From CATQGW01 sp965242565 (GTDB taxonomy: Bacteria > Chloroflexota > Dehalococcoidia > Bin125): a stretch of 64,000 bases of DNA. The position numbers and the translations under genes were made by a program. How positions within the stretch are numbered: position 1 is the first letter of the stretch; each line of letters opens with the position of its first letter. Where the stretch lies: NCBI GenBank assembly GCA_965242565.1, contig OZ251457.1, positions 682,001-746,000 of the forward strand, in the 5' to 3' direction. Below, one piece after another: positions 51,636 through 60,230 of this stretch. A model generated the notes under the pieces. That model had not been told where the DNA came from, did not search any database, and was given only the letters and a program-made list of their open reading frames with translations.

Positions 51636-52970
51636 GTGCCCAGGCGTCCTCCCGCGGGGTTCTACGCGCGCCGCGCCGCAGCAGGCGGTGGCGATCAGCC
51701 GCGTCTGGATTCGGCTGGCGGGCAACGACCGGGCGCCGCGCCGCGCTCGCATCCGGTCGGCGATGTGATCTCGCGGATTACGGCGTTGCTGCGCTCCGAT
51801 GATCAGCTGCAGGACCTGTGGGTCGAGGGAGAGGTGCGCAACTACAGCCAGTCGGGCGCGGGGCACATCTACTTTCGACTGGCGGACGACGACGGGGCGC
51901 TGGCCTGCGTGCTTTTTCGCGGGCGCAACCGCGGCGCGCAGTTCGGGCAGGGCGACGAGGTGCTGGCGCACGGGCAGGTGGGGATTTACCGCGAGCGGGG
52001 CGATTTGCAGCTGCTGGTCGACGATGTGCGCCCGCGCGGCACGGGCGTCTTGCAGGCGGAGTTCGAGCGGATGCGGGCGAAGCTGGACGCGGAGGGGCTG
52101 TTCGCGCCCGAGCGCAAGCGCGCGCTGCCGCGCTATCCGACCCGGATCGGCGTAGCGACCTCGTCGGCGGGGGCGGTTTGGCACGACATCCGGCAGGTGC
52201 TGGGCCGCCGCTGGCCGTTGGCGACGCTGGTGCTCAGCCCCTGCCTGACGCAGGGCGACGGCGCGGCGCAATCGATCGCCGGGGCGCTGGGCGCGTTCGC
52301 CGCGCTCGACGGGGCGGAGCAGCCGGACGTGATCATCGTCGCGCGGGGCGGCGGCTCGCCGGAGGATTTGTGGGCGTACAACGAAGAGCCGGTCGCGCGG
52401 GCGATTTTCGCCAGCCCGATTCCGGTCGTCTCGGCGGTGGGGCACGAGACGGATTTCACGATTGCGGATTATGTCGCCGACCTGCGCGCGCCGACGCCTT
52501 CGGCGGCGGCGGAGATCGTCGCGCCGGATCGCGGCGAGGAGGCGGCGCAGGTGCGGGGGATGGTCGCCGGCGGCGGACAGATCGTGGAGCGGCGGGCGGC
52601 CTGGCTCCAGCAGCGGCTGACGGAGTCGCGGGGCCGGTTGGCCGCGGCGGCTCCCGATCCGGGCGCGTTGCGGGTCGATCTGCATCGGCAGCTGCAAGGA
52701 ATCGAGCGCCGCGCGGCGGCGGCATTGAGCCAACGGAACACCGCGTTGGCTGCGTCGCGGGGGCGGCTGGACGCGCTCAACCCGCTGGCGACGCTCGAAC
52801 GGGGATATGCGATGCTCACAGACAGAGACGGCGTAGTCGTCAGCTCCGTCGCGGGCGCGGCTCCAGGCAACCGCTTGCTCGTGCGGCTGCACGACGGGTC
52901 GCTCGGCGTACTGATCGAGTCGGCCGAGCTATTGGTAGAGCGGGAGGACGACTCAGATGAGCGAAACTGA
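51636..52970 (+). CDS. xseA: Exodeoxyribonuclease VII large subunit
   Basis: The product has 444 residues. The N-terminal OB fold begins GDVISRITALLRSDDQLQDL, then GHIYFRLADDDGALACVLFR. The catalytic domain has RIGVATSSAGAVWHDIRQVL, IIVARGGGSPEDLWAYNEEP and AVGHETDFTIADYVADLRAPTPS without changes. The start is GTG. The first 35 residues (Arg/Ala/Gly-rich) are longer than usual, and a later start near GDVIS is possible. It overlaps xseB by 14 bases. Confidence 0.92.
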   Translation: MPRRPPAGFYARRAAAGGGDQPRLDSAGGQRPGAAPRSHPVGDVISRITALLRSDDQLQDLWVEGEVRNYSQSGAGHIYFRLADDDGALACVLFRGRNRGAQFGQGDEVLAHGQVGIYRERGDLQLLVDDVRPRGTGVLQAEFERMRAKLDAEGLFAPERKRALPRYPTRIGVATSSAGAVWHDIRQVLGRRWPLATLVLSPCLTQGDGAAQSIAGALGAFAALDGAEQPDVIIVARGGGSPEDLWAYNEEPVARAIFASPIPVVSAVGHETDFTIADYVADLRAPTPSAAAEIVAPDRGEEAAQVRGMVAGGGQIVERRAAWLQQRLTESRGRLAAAAPDPGALRVDLHRQLQGIERRAAAALSQRNTALAASRGRLDALNPLATLERGYAMLTDRDGVVVSSVAGAAPGNRLLVRLHDGSLGVLIESAELLVEREDDSDERN

Positions 52971-53175
52971 CCTGGTGGAGCTGCCGTTCGAGGAGGTGGT
53001 GGGGCGGCTGGAGGCGGTGATCGAGCGGCTGGAGAGCGGCGGGCTGTCGCTGGAGGAGATGCTGGAGGCCTACGGGCAGGGCGTGGCGCTGGGCGCGCGG
53101 GCGCAGGAGTTGCTCGACCAGGCGCAACTGCGGATTGAGCAGCTGCAAGCGTCGGCGGACGAGCAGGCCGGGTGA
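52957..53175 (+). CDS. xseB: Exodeoxyribonuclease VII small subunit
   Basis: This 72-residue protein is the usual length. It holds the family pattern PFEEVVGRLEAVIERLESGG, then LSLEEMLEAYGQGVALGARA, forming two antiparallel helices. It joins XseA to form exonuclease VII, which degrades single-stranded DNA. It starts within the end of xseA and its stop overlaps the formyltransferase GTG. Confidence 0.92.
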   Translation: MSETDLVELPFEEVVGRLEAVIERLESGGLSLEEMLEAYGQGVALGARAQELLDQAQLRIEQLQASADEQAG

Positions 53176-53945
53176 CGCTGCGGCTGGCCTGGTTCGCATC
53201 GGCGCGAGGCACCAGCTCGCGCCTGCTGTTGGGCGAAGCGCTGCGGGCGATCGGGGAGGGGTGGTTGGACGCGGAAATCGTCTGCGTCTTCTGCAACCGC
53301 GAGCGCGGGCGGTCGGCGAACACCGACGCCTTTCTCGACGACGTAGAGGCAGCGGGCATTCCTTTGATCGCGAGCAGTTCGCGCGAGTGGCGGCGGCAAG
53401 TGGGCGGGGCGATCTCCAATCCGCGCAGCGCGCTCGCGCCGTGGCGGCGCGATTACGACGCCGACGCGCTGGCGCGCATCCAGCCCTACCGGCCGGACGC
53501 GGCGATGCTGGCCGGCTACATGCTGGTGACGACGGAGGTGCTGTGCGAGGCGCTGCCGATGCTCAACCTGCACCCGGCGCTGCCGGACGGGCCGATCGGT
53601 ATCTGGTCGGATGTGATTCACGAGTTGATCGCCGGCGGCGCGAGCGAGAGCGGGATGATGCTCCAGCGGGTGACGACGGAGTTGGATCGGGGGGATGTGG
53701 TGAGCTTTTGCCGCTATGCGATACGCGGCGGGGGGTTCGACGCGCTGTGGGCGTCGGAGCGCGGCGAGAGGGATGGGGAGTCGGCGCTGTTTCGAGCGAT
53801 TCGGGCGGCGGGGGTGGCGCGGGAGTCGATTTTCGTGGTGGAGAGTCTGCGGGCCATCGCGGAGGGGCGGATTGATTTGGGGAAGCTGGGCGCTCCGCTG
53901 GATCTGACGGCGGCCGTTGGGGCTGCGATCGGCGACGCGCAGTGA
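53172..53945 (+). CDS. Formyltransferase-family protein (PurN-like)
   Basis: The product has 257 residues with a GTG start. The N-terminus is a Rossmann-like LRLAWFASARGTSSRLLLGE. The formyltransferase triad is recognisable as Asn and His in LNLHPALPDGPIGI and Asp in ELDRGDVVSF. PurN has HPSLLP-x-x-x-G at this place; here the loop reads HPALPDGPIG, which is less usual. It may be phosphoribosylglycinamide formyltransferase or a relative with another substrate. No other pur gene is in the window. The stop lies where the hicA remnant starts. Confidence 0.75.
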   Translation: MTLRLAWFASARGTSSRLLLGEALRAIGEGWLDAEIVCVFCNRERGRSANTDAFLDDVEAAGIPLIASSSREWRRQVGGAISNPRSALAPWRRDYDADALARIQPYRPDAAMLAGYMLVTTEVLCEALPMLNLHPALPDGPIGIWSDVIHELIAGGASESGMMLQRVTTELDRGDVVSFCRYAIRGGGFDALWASERGERDGESALFRAIRAAGVARESIFVVESLRAIAEGRIDLGKLGAPLDLTAAVGAAIGDAQ

Positions 53946-54143
53946 CCAAGGTTCGGAAGGCGAATCCGGATCGTCGAGCGCGATGGCTGGCGATTCGCGC
54001 GGCAGCGGGGGAGTCATCGCGTTTTCCGCCATCCAGCCAAGCCGGGCATTGTGGTGATCGCTGGCGCATTGGGCGAAGATCTGCCGCCCGGAACGTGGGA
54101 CGGTATCCTGAAGCAGGCAGGCCTCAAGGAGAGACCACGATGA
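53942..54143 (+). pseudogene. hicA: Decayed hicA toxin gene
   Basis: In the frame ending at TGA 54141-54143, the translated DNA reads IVERDGWRFARQRGSHRVFR, then HPAKPG, IVVIAGALGEDLPPGTWDGI and LKQAGL. This is the HicA double-stranded RNA-binding core with its GSH motif. No start codon lies in this frame before it; TGA is in frame at 53943-53945. A GTG at 53942 (MTKVRK) in another frame is probably the old start, parted from the core by a small indel or deletion. The TGA overlaps the first hicB ATG, as in intact hicAB operons. Confidence 0.7.
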
Positions 54144-54478
54144 AGCGCACTTACGCGGTCGTGTTTGAGCGGGCGCCCAACAACTACGCGGCCTACGCCC
54201 CCGACGTGCCGGGCTGCGTGGCGACAGCCGAAGGCTGGGAGGAGATCCGGGTGGAGATCCGGGAAGCGATTGAGGTCTACCTGGAAGCAACAGCCGAGTA
54301 CGGAGAGCCTATTCCGGAGCCGTGCATGTCGGTCGCAGAAGCGATGGCGCACCACAGTGATGTGCTCGCGCAACTGGAAACCGGCGACGCGCAGCTCGAG
54401 ACGACCGTCGCAATGATCGAGACGGATGCCGCGCTCTCATCTGAGCGGACGACTGAGATGGCAGGCGTCGGTGACTGA
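54140..54478 (+). CDS. hicB: HicB-like antitoxin, first copy
   Basis: This 112-residue protein has the HicB fold: MKRTYAVVFERAPNNYAAYA, then PDVPGCVATAEGWEEIRVEI, then REAIEVYLEA. AAGGAGAG is 7 bases before the ATG. The C-terminus (residues 70-112) lacks a recognisable ribbon-helix-helix DNA-binding domain. It follows the remains of a HicA toxin, with the old ATGA overlap kept. The antitoxin would bind and block HicA. Without its toxin it is an orphan or may protect against HicA from other loci. Confidence 0.85.
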   Translation: MKRTYAVVFERAPNNYAAYAPDVPGCVATAEGWEEIRVEIREAIEVYLEATAEYGEPIPEPCMSVAEAMAHHSDVLAQLETGDAQLETTVAMIETDAALSSERTTEMAGVGD

Positions 54479-54845
54479 CACCGCCAAACGCACCTACGCA
54501 GTCGTGATCGACCGCGGGCCGAACAACTACTCGGCCTACTGCCCCGATGTGCTCGGCTGTGTGAGCGTGGGCGACGATTGGCCGGAGATGCTGGCGATGA
54601 TCCGTGAAGCGCTCGAGTTCCACATCGAAGGGATGCTTGAGGACGGCGACGCTCTGCCCGAGCCGACGATGTCCATCAGAGACGCGATTCGCTTCCACGG
54701 CGAGCTCATCAATGAGGTCGACGACGACCGACCGAATGCAGCGGATGAGGCGCCGGTCATGGAGGTCACGTTCACGATGGTGGATGTCAACGTCAAGGTT
54801 CCAGACCCGGCCGACACCGCTGAGGCAGTCGGCGCGGGCGACTGA
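54471..54845 (+). CDS. HicB-like antitoxin, second copy
   Basis: The product has 124 residues and starts at GTG 54471, 8 bases inside the end of the first copy. It has the same blocks: AKRTYAVVIDRGPNNYSAYC, PDVLGCVSVGDDWPEMLAMI, and REALEFHIEGM. The last 45 residues (VMEVTFTMVDVNVKVPDPAD) differ from the first copy's end and give no clear DNA-binding fold. No toxin gene lies beside it. Tandem duplication is visible; functional divergence is inferred. Confidence 0.8.
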   Translation: MTDTAKRTYAVVIDRGPNNYSAYCPDVLGCVSVGDDWPEMLAMIREALEFHIEGMLEDGDALPEPTMSIRDAIRFHGELINEVDDDRPNAADEAPVMEVTFTMVDVNVKVPDPADTAEAVGAGD

Positions 54846-54914
54846 TCGGCTGTTCGGGCCAGGGCCTGTTCACGCAACCGTGGCGCATCGCAGACGGGCG
54901 GTCGCCGAGGGGCG

Positions 54915-54920
54915 TATACT
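54915..54920 (+). promoter_or_regulatory. -10 element of a near-leaderless message
   Basis: TATACT ends 10 bases before ATG 54931, leaving a leader of about 4 bases. There is no ribosome site. The same hexamer and spacing type is found before the gene at 9901. Confidence 0.45.
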
Positions 54921-54930
54921 CTCTGGCGTT

Positions 54931-55317
54931 ATGACGCATTCCTGTCTCCGTTGCTCACGTTGCTCGAGGCCGGTCGGCGATGCGGACAACTTTTGCCCTC
55001 GCTGCGGAGAGGCGCTGAAGGGGCCTGAGCCGACGCGGGCGCTCGTGCCTGATGATGTGCGGAATGAGCCTGCGGCGATGGCGCTGCTGCCGGCGGTGCG
55101 GGCCGATCTCGCGCTGTTCGCGCCGGCGATGCGGAGCGTCGCCGCGGTGCTGGCGACGGCGGCGCTGACGGACTGGGCCGCGCGCCATGCGGCGCCGGCG
55201 CTGGCGCGCCGAACGCGCGACGTGCTGCTGGAGCGTCGGCAGCCGAAGCGCGTGACCGAGACGATGATGATCGAGCAGCAGATCACGGTGCGCAAGTGGA
55301 TCAGTGTGCGCTCCTAA
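54931..55317 (+). CDS. Zinc-ribbon protein with helical C-terminus
   Basis: The product has 128 residues. The first 30 hold a C-x-x-C (CLRCSRCSR) and CPRCGEALKG, so one zinc ribbon forms. Then a Pro/Asp-rich linker and a helical part with an Ala/Leu-rich stretch (AMRSVAAVLATAALTDWAAR). The end is basic and Arg/Thr-rich with TMMIEQQITVRKWISVRS. It probably acts in nucleic-acid or protein binding. Its end overlaps the LTD protein gene by 14 bases, so the two are co-expressed. Confidence 0.65.
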   Translation: MTHSCLRCSRCSRPVGDADNFCPRCGEALKGPEPTRALVPDDVRNEPAAMALLPAVRADLALFAPAMRSVAAVLATAALTDWAARHAAPALARRTRDVLLERRQPKRVTETMMIEQQITVRKWISVRS

Positions 55318-56998
55318 GCCGACAAAGCTGACGGGGTTGACCGGGCGGGGGCTGCTGCCGATCGCGGCGCTGGCGCTTGCAGTCTGCTCACTCGCGGCGC
55401 TGCCCGTCGCCGCTCGCGCCGACGGCGGCAATGTCGAAATCACTGCGGCGCTGATTCACGCCGGGCAGGGGCGCGAGGATCGCTCATACGAGTGGGTGCT
55501 GATCACCAACCTCGGCGACGAGGCGGCGGAACTCAGCGGGTGGACATTGTCGGACAACTCGAGCGCCGATGAGTTGCAGGAGCAGCGGCTGGACGCCGGG
55601 GCGTCGTTGCTGATCGTCGCGGCGTGCTCAGCGCTGATTGATGCGCCCGCGTCGGACCGGGACGAGGTGCTTGAGGACTCGGCGATCGGCGGCGGTCTGG
55701 CCAATGCCGGCGACCTGCTGGAGTTGCGCGACGGCGAGGGGGAGCTGGTGGATGCAGTGTCGTGGGGCAACGACGCCACGCACGGCGAGCGCCGTCCGCC
55801 CGAGGCGGGCACGCCGTTGCGGTTCGGGCGCGCGCCCATTCCGGCGCCGCGCCCCACAGCCGATCCGGTTCGGCTGGGCGTCCGAGTCGCCGGCTTCGAC
55901 GCCGCCGGCGATTTCGCGACCGTCGAGGTCGTGAACGCCTGCGAATGGGCGCAGCCGCTGGCGGGCTGGCTGCTTACGCACGGCCGGACGCGCCTGGATC
56001 TGTCCAAACTGACCGCGCCGCCGAGCGGGGCGGTTCCGATTCAGGTTGACGGCCTTTCAGCGGGCGCAACGGTCCGGCTCCACTCGCCCGATGGTGGCGT
56101 CGTCGATACCGCCGTCGGGCTTGCTCCCGACGCGCCGGCGAACGAAGCCGAGATCGGGGTGGATGACGCGCCCTCTGAGACGGCGCCTGAGTCTGTCTTG
56201 GCAGCGTCGATGCCGCGCATCCGGATCAGCGAGTTCATGCCGCGCCCGTTGAGCGGTGAGCCGGAATGGGTCGAGCTGCTCAACGACGGCACGGAGGCCG
56301 TCGATCTGAGCGGCTGGAAGATCGGCGACTCGCACGCGAACCGGCCGCTGTGGGGCGCAATCGAGCCGGGTGCCCGCGTCGTCTTCAGCGATGGTCCGCT
56401 CGCGGACGCGAACGGCGAGGTGCGGCTGCTCGAGGGACGCATCGGCAACGGTCTCAACAACGACGGCGACACGCTCGCGCTGATCGCGCCCGACGGCGTA
56501 GAGGTCGCGGCGATCGAGTACGGCGGCCCGGCCCTGCCGACGCCCGCGGCCGGCTCCTCTCTGGCGTTGACGCCGCAGGTCTGGGTGGTCAATGTCGCGC
56601 CCTCGCCCGGCGGATCGTCGGTCTCGCCGGCGCTGGAAGCGTCGAACGTGTCGGTTGAGGTTGTGGAGCGGTCGCCCGCGCCCGTGGCGCCGATCGCCGA
56701 GTTGCAAGCGGAGAGCGGCATCAACCCCTGGATGATCGTCTCGGCGGGGCTGGGCGGGCTGCTGATCGCTCTGGTGCTGCGGCGCTGGCTGCCGAATCAG
56801 CGAGAGGACGACGGCGCGGCGTTGGATGAGCCGCCGCTGCCGGAAGATGTGCCGCCGGACATGTTCGACTCCGGGCTCGACTATCCGCTGCCGGACGACG
56901 GAGCGCCGGCGGCGCAGGGACGGGCCGTCGCTGAAGAACCGCCGCCGTACGATGCCGGGCCGGCGCGGCGGCATCCGTGGAACGGGGAAGACGAATGA
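55304..56998 (+). CDS. Membrane-anchored protein with two lamin-tail domains
   Basis: The product has 564 residues, starting at GTG 55304. The signal helix is LLPIAALALAVCSLAALPVA, ending ARAD. Two lamin-tail (LTD) domains are seen. The first is VEITAALIHAGQGREDRSYE and ELSGWTLSDNSS. The second is IRISEFMPRPLSGEPEWVEL and then DLSGWKIGDSH. A central beta region separates them. One C-terminal membrane helix (NPWMIVSAGLGGLLIALVLR) and a cytoplasmic acidic tail end it. LTD domains occur in secreted nucleases and surface proteins. Role unknown. Confidence 0.8.
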   Translation: MCAPKPTKLTGLTGRGLLPIAALALAVCSLAALPVAARADGGNVEITAALIHAGQGREDRSYEWVLITNLGDEAAELSGWTLSDNSSADELQEQRLDAGASLLIVAACSALIDAPASDRDEVLEDSAIGGGLANAGDLLELRDGEGELVDAVSWGNDATHGERRPPEAGTPLRFGRAPIPAPRPTADPVRLGVRVAGFDAAGDFATVEVVNACEWAQPLAGWLLTHGRTRLDLSKLTAPPSGAVPIQVDGLSAGATVRLHSPDGGVVDTAVGLAPDAPANEAEIGVDDAPSETAPESVLAASMPRIRISEFMPRPLSGEPEWVELLNDGTEAVDLSGWKIGDSHANRPLWGAIEPGARVVFSDGPLADANGEVRLLEGRIGNGLNNDGDTLALIAPDGVEVAAIEYGGPALPTPAAGSSLALTPQVWVVNVAPSPGGSSVSPALEASNVSVEVVERSPAPVAPIAELQAESGINPWMIVSAGLGGLLIALVLRRWLPNQREDDGAALDEPPLPEDVPPDMFDSGLDYPLPDDGAPAAQGRAVAEEPPPYDAGPARRHPWNGEDE

Positions 56999-57783
56999 GC
57001 GCGGTGCGGCTGGCGGTGGCGCTGGCGCGCGCCGGGATCGGCTCGCGGCGAGCGTGCGATGCGCTGATTCGGGAGGGCAGGGTGCGGGTGAACGGGCAGG
57101 CGGTGAGCGATCCGTCGACCCGCGTGATCCCAAGCGAAGCGCACATCGAAGTTGACGGCGAGCCGCTGCCGGCCGCGGAGACGCGGCGCTACTACGCGCT
57201 GCACAAGCCGCGCGGCGTCGTTTCGACAGCGCGCGACGATCGGGGGCGGCGCACGGTGGTCGACTTCCTGCCGCCGGAGGCGGGGCGCTGCGTACCGGTT
57301 GGGCGGCTGGATCGGGAGAGTGAAGGGCTGTTGCTGCTCAGCAACGACGGACCGCTGATCGACGGGCTGCTGCATCCGCGCCGGGAGATTCCGCGCACCT
57401 ACCTGGCGGAGTTGGTGGGGCGTCCGAGCGATGAGACGCTCAATGCGATGTTCGAAGGCGTAGAGGCGGAGGACGGCGTGCTGCGCGCCAAGCCGCGGCG
57501 GTCAAAGCGGCCGGGGCGATCGCTGCCGGCTGGCGAGACGTCGTGGCTGCGGCTGACGCTGCACACCGGGCGCAAGCGCGAGGTGCGGCGTCTCTGTGAG
57601 GCGCTGGGGTATCCGGTGGTGCGGCTGCGGCGGACCGGATTCGGGCCGATCCTGCTGCGCGACTTGCAGGCGGGCGAGATTCGCTCCTTGACCCGGCGGG
57701 AGGTGCGGCTGCTGCGTCGCGCGGCGGGGCTGGCGGAAGAGAGCGCAGAAGAGAACGGCGACTATGATCGGCGGGATGACTGA
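56995..57783 (+). CDS. Ribosomal RNA pseudouridine synthase (RsuA/RluB family)
   Basis: The product has 262 residues. An S4 RNA-binding domain at 4-60 (AVALARAGIGSRRACDALIR, then GRVRVNGQAV) precedes the synthase domain. The catalytic Asp lies in PVGRLDRESEGLLLLSNDG. LHTGRKREVRRLCEALGYPV and RTGFGPILLRDL match RluB. It turns a uridine in 23S rRNA to pseudouridine. ATG 56995 overlaps the LTD gene stop (ATGA). Usual neighbours scpA/scpB are absent, and cmk follows. Confidence 0.9.
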   Translation: MSAVRLAVALARAGIGSRRACDALIREGRVRVNGQAVSDPSTRVIPSEAHIEVDGEPLPAAETRRYYALHKPRGVVSTARDDRGRRTVVDFLPPEAGRCVPVGRLDRESEGLLLLSNDGPLIDGLLHPRREIPRTYLAELVGRPSDETLNAMFEGVEAEDGVLRAKPRRSKRPGRSLPAGETSWLRLTLHTGRKREVRRLCEALGYPVVRLRRTGFGPILLRDLQAGEIRSLTRREVRLLRRAAGLAEESAEENGDYDRRDD

Positions 57784-58477
57784 GCATCCTGCGCTGGTGG
57801 CGATCGACGGGCCGGTGGCTTCGGGCAAGACCGAGGTGGGCCGCGCGTTGGCGGCGCGGTTGGATTGGGCGCTGTTCGACACCGGCATCATGTACCGCGC
57901 GCTGACCTGGCTGGCGCTCGAGCGAGAGATTTCACTGGACGATCGGGTGGCGCTGGCCGAACTGGCGCGGGATGTGGATGTGCGCCTGGTGCGCAGCGAC
58001 GATCCCTCGCGTCCGGATGTGCAGATCGAGATCGGGGGCATGAACGCGACGGGGCACTTGCGCGAGCATCACGTGGAGTCGGCCGTCTCGACGGTTGCGG
58101 CTGTGGCAGAGGTCCGAAAGCGGCTGGTGGAGCTGCAGAGCGCCGCGGCCGCAGAAGGCCGGCTGGTGGTAGTGGGGCGCGACATCGGAACAGTGGTGCT
58201 GCCCGACGCGCCAGTGAAGATTTTTCTGACCGCGTCGGACCGTGTGCGAGCGTTGCGACGCTCCATCCAGGCGGGCCACGGATCGGAGAACGAGCACGCG
58301 CGGGTGCTACAAGAGACGCAGCGGCGCGATGAGCGGGACCGCAGCCGGCAGGCGTCGCCGCTGGTCGCGGCGGATGATGCAGTGACGCTCGACACCAGCG
58401 AGATGACGCTCGAAGAGGCGATCGACGCCGTGTTCGCGATCGTCGCTGACGCGCTGCCGCAAGCAGCGGCGGACTGA
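57776..58477 (+). CDS. cmk: Cytidylate kinase
   Basis: About 233 residues. The P-loop is LVAIDGPVASGKTEVGRALA. It phosphorylates CMP and dCMP. DTGIMYRALTWLAL and QIEIGGMNATGHLREHHVES are family marks; the late VVGRDIGTVVLPDAPVKIFL binds the nucleotide. ATG 57776 matches the family start; ATG 57764 adds four residues. The start lies inside the end of the pseudouridine synthase gene. Order cmk-plsC-ispH is widely conserved. Confidence 0.93.
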   Translation: MTEHPALVAIDGPVASGKTEVGRALAARLDWALFDTGIMYRALTWLALEREISLDDRVALAELARDVDVRLVRSDDPSRPDVQIEIGGMNATGHLREHHVESAVSTVAAVAEVRKRLVELQSAAAAEGRLVVVGRDIGTVVLPDAPVKIFLTASDRVRALRRSIQAGHGSENEHARVLQETQRRDERDRSRQASPLVAADDAVTLDTSEMTLEEAIDAVFAIVADALPQAAAD

Positions 58478-58493
58478 GCGCGGGGCAACTGCA

Positions 58494-59324
58494 ATGGCGA
58501 GCGAACAGACGGGCAACATGGGCGCCGGCAAGCGCATCTATCGCTGGGTCACGCGCCAGCTGACGCGGGCGTTGTTCGGGGAGTCGGAAGCGCTGCGACG
58601 GATCGGGATGCCCGGCATGCCCAATGCGTCGCGGACCTGGTTCATCGTCGCCGGCTTCTTCGCCCGCTTCGCCTTCCTGCAGATCATTCGCTGCGAGTGG
58701 CGGCACTTCGGGCGGATTCCGAACAGCGGAGTGATCATCGCCTCGAATCACCTGTCGTCGGCTGATCCGGCGATGATCGCGTCGGCGATCTATCCGCGCT
58801 CGCCGCGCTACATGTCGAAGGTGGAGCTCTTCCAGAAGGAGCCGGTGATCGGCTATCTCTTCGCGCTGTCGGGCGGGTTTCCGGTGCGGCGGGGGATGGG
58901 TGACCGCGCCGCGCTGCGCGAGGCCGAACGCCTCCTGGCCGCCGGCGAGGCGGTCGGGATGTTCCCCGAGGGGCACCGCTCGGACACGGGCGCGATGATG
59001 GAGGCGCACACCGGCACGGCGCTGCTCGCGCTGCGCTCCGGCGCGCCGGTGGTGCCCGTCGGTATCTGGGGCAGCGAGCATTTGCGCGGCGGCTGGCGGG
59101 CGATCCTGCGCCGCGCTCCCGTGCGAATGACGGCCGGCGAGCCGTTCGTGATCGAGCGCGGCGCGCGGATCCGACGCGACGACGTCGAGCGCGCGCATCG
59201 GCGGCTGATGGCCGAGATTGCCGCTCAGTTGCCCGCCCCGTATCGTGGGGTGTACGCCGACCTGGACGTAGAGGCTGAGCGCCGCGCGGCGCACGACTCG
59301 TCGGGTCAGGGAGGGACGCGCTGA
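58494..59324 (+). CDS. plsC: 1-acyl-sn-glycerol-3-phosphate acyltransferase
   Basis: This 276-residue enzyme makes phosphatidic acid. Acyltransferase motifs are NHLSSADPAMIASAIYP (the NHX4D box) and FPEGHRSDTGAM; VPVGIWGSEHLRGGWR follows. The membrane-near part is FIVAGFFARFAFLQIIRCEW. It is about 40 residues longer at the N-terminus than Escherichia PlsC. It follows cmk with 16 bases between and overlaps ispH as TGATG. Confidence 0.9.
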   Translation: MASEQTGNMGAGKRIYRWVTRQLTRALFGESEALRRIGMPGMPNASRTWFIVAGFFARFAFLQIIRCEWRHFGRIPNSGVIIASNHLSSADPAMIASAIYPRSPRYMSKVELFQKEPVIGYLFALSGGFPVRRGMGDRAALREAERLLAAGEAVGMFPEGHRSDTGAMMEAHTGTALLALRSGAPVVPVGIWGSEHLRGGWRAILRRAPVRMTAGEPFVIERGARIRRDDVERAHRRLMAEIAAQLPAPYRGVYADLDVEAERRAAHDSSGQGGTR

Positions 59325-60199
59325 TGAAAATCCACCGGGCGCGGGACATGGGCTTCTGCTTTGGGGTGCGGCGGGCCGTGGACATGATGCAGGAGGCCGC
59401 CTCCGAAGGACGCCGGGTAACGACGCTCGGCCAGGTCGTCCACAACCCGCAGGTGGTGGCGCAACTCGAAGAGACCGGCATCGCGGTTAAGAACGACCGC
59501 ACAGTCGAGGGGGTCGGCACCTCCACGGTCGCGATCACCGCGCACGGCGTCGGCGAAACGGTCGTGCGCGACATTGAGGAGCAGGGCTTCGACGTGATCG
59601 ACACGACCTGCCAATTCGTCGCGCGCTCGCAGCGCGCGGCGCGCAACCTGGCCGAGCGCGGCTTTGCCGTGATCATCTTCGGCGACCCCACCCACCCGGA
59701 GGTCAAGGGCGTGCTGGGCTGGTGCCGCGGACGCGGGATGGTGATCCCCGACGAATCGCTCGACGGTCTGCCCGACTATCTGCCCAGCAAGATCGGCGTG
59801 ATCTCGCAGACCACGCACACGCCGGAGCGGTTCGCCCAGTTCGTCGCCAATCTGATGGCCAAGCGGGTCGACCAGATCACCGAGATCCGGGTGGTCAACG
59901 TGCTCTGCAATGCGACAACCTCGCAGCAGGCCGCGACACGGGACCTGTCCGAACAAGTCGACCTGATGATCGTCGTCGGCGGGCACAACAGCGCCAACAC
60001 GCGCCACTTGGCCGACCTCTCGCGCGCCAACGGAGTGGAGACGTACCACGTGGAGACGGCCGACGAGCTCTGCGACGAATGGTTCGAGGGGCACGAGGAT
60101 GTCGGCGTCACGGCAGGCGCATCGACGCCGGACTTCTCGATAGACGCGGTGGCCGATCGGGTGGAAGAGATCGGGCGTCAGCTGGCGGCCAGCGCCTGA
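59324..60199 (+). CDS. ispH: 4-hydroxy-3-methylbut-2-enyl diphosphate reductase
   Basis: The product has 291 residues and carries out the last step of the MEP isoprenoid pathway. The iron-sulfur ligands are C12 (MGFCFGVRRAV), C96 (IDTTCQFVARS) and C195 (NVLCNATTSQ). AHGVGETVVRDIE, the catalytic TH-x-x-x-x-x-x-Q (PTHPEVKG) and TAGASTPDF follow. Its start overlaps the plsC stop. No other MEP gene is in the window. YceI could carry isoprenoids made by this route, but that is speculation. Confidence 0.93.
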   Translation: MKIHRARDMGFCFGVRRAVDMMQEAASEGRRVTTLGQVVHNPQVVAQLEETGIAVKNDRTVEGVGTSTVAITAHGVGETVVRDIEEQGFDVIDTTCQFVARSQRAARNLAERGFAVIIFGDPTHPEVKGVLGWCRGRGMVIPDESLDGLPDYLPSKIGVISQTTHTPERFAQFVANLMAKRVDQITEIRVVNVLCNATTSQQAATRDLSEQVDLMIVVGGHNSANTRHLADLSRANGVETYHVETADELCDEWFEGHEDVGVTAGASTPDFSIDAVADRVEEIGRQLAASA

Positions 60200-60230
60200 G
60201 CCGGCCGGCGGATCGCTCGCGGCCCGGCAG

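Noticed and set aside
54140..54845. Intact HicAB toxin-antitoxin system
   Set aside because: The toxin frame has no start codon and an in-frame stop precedes it, so only the antitoxins can be supported as genes.
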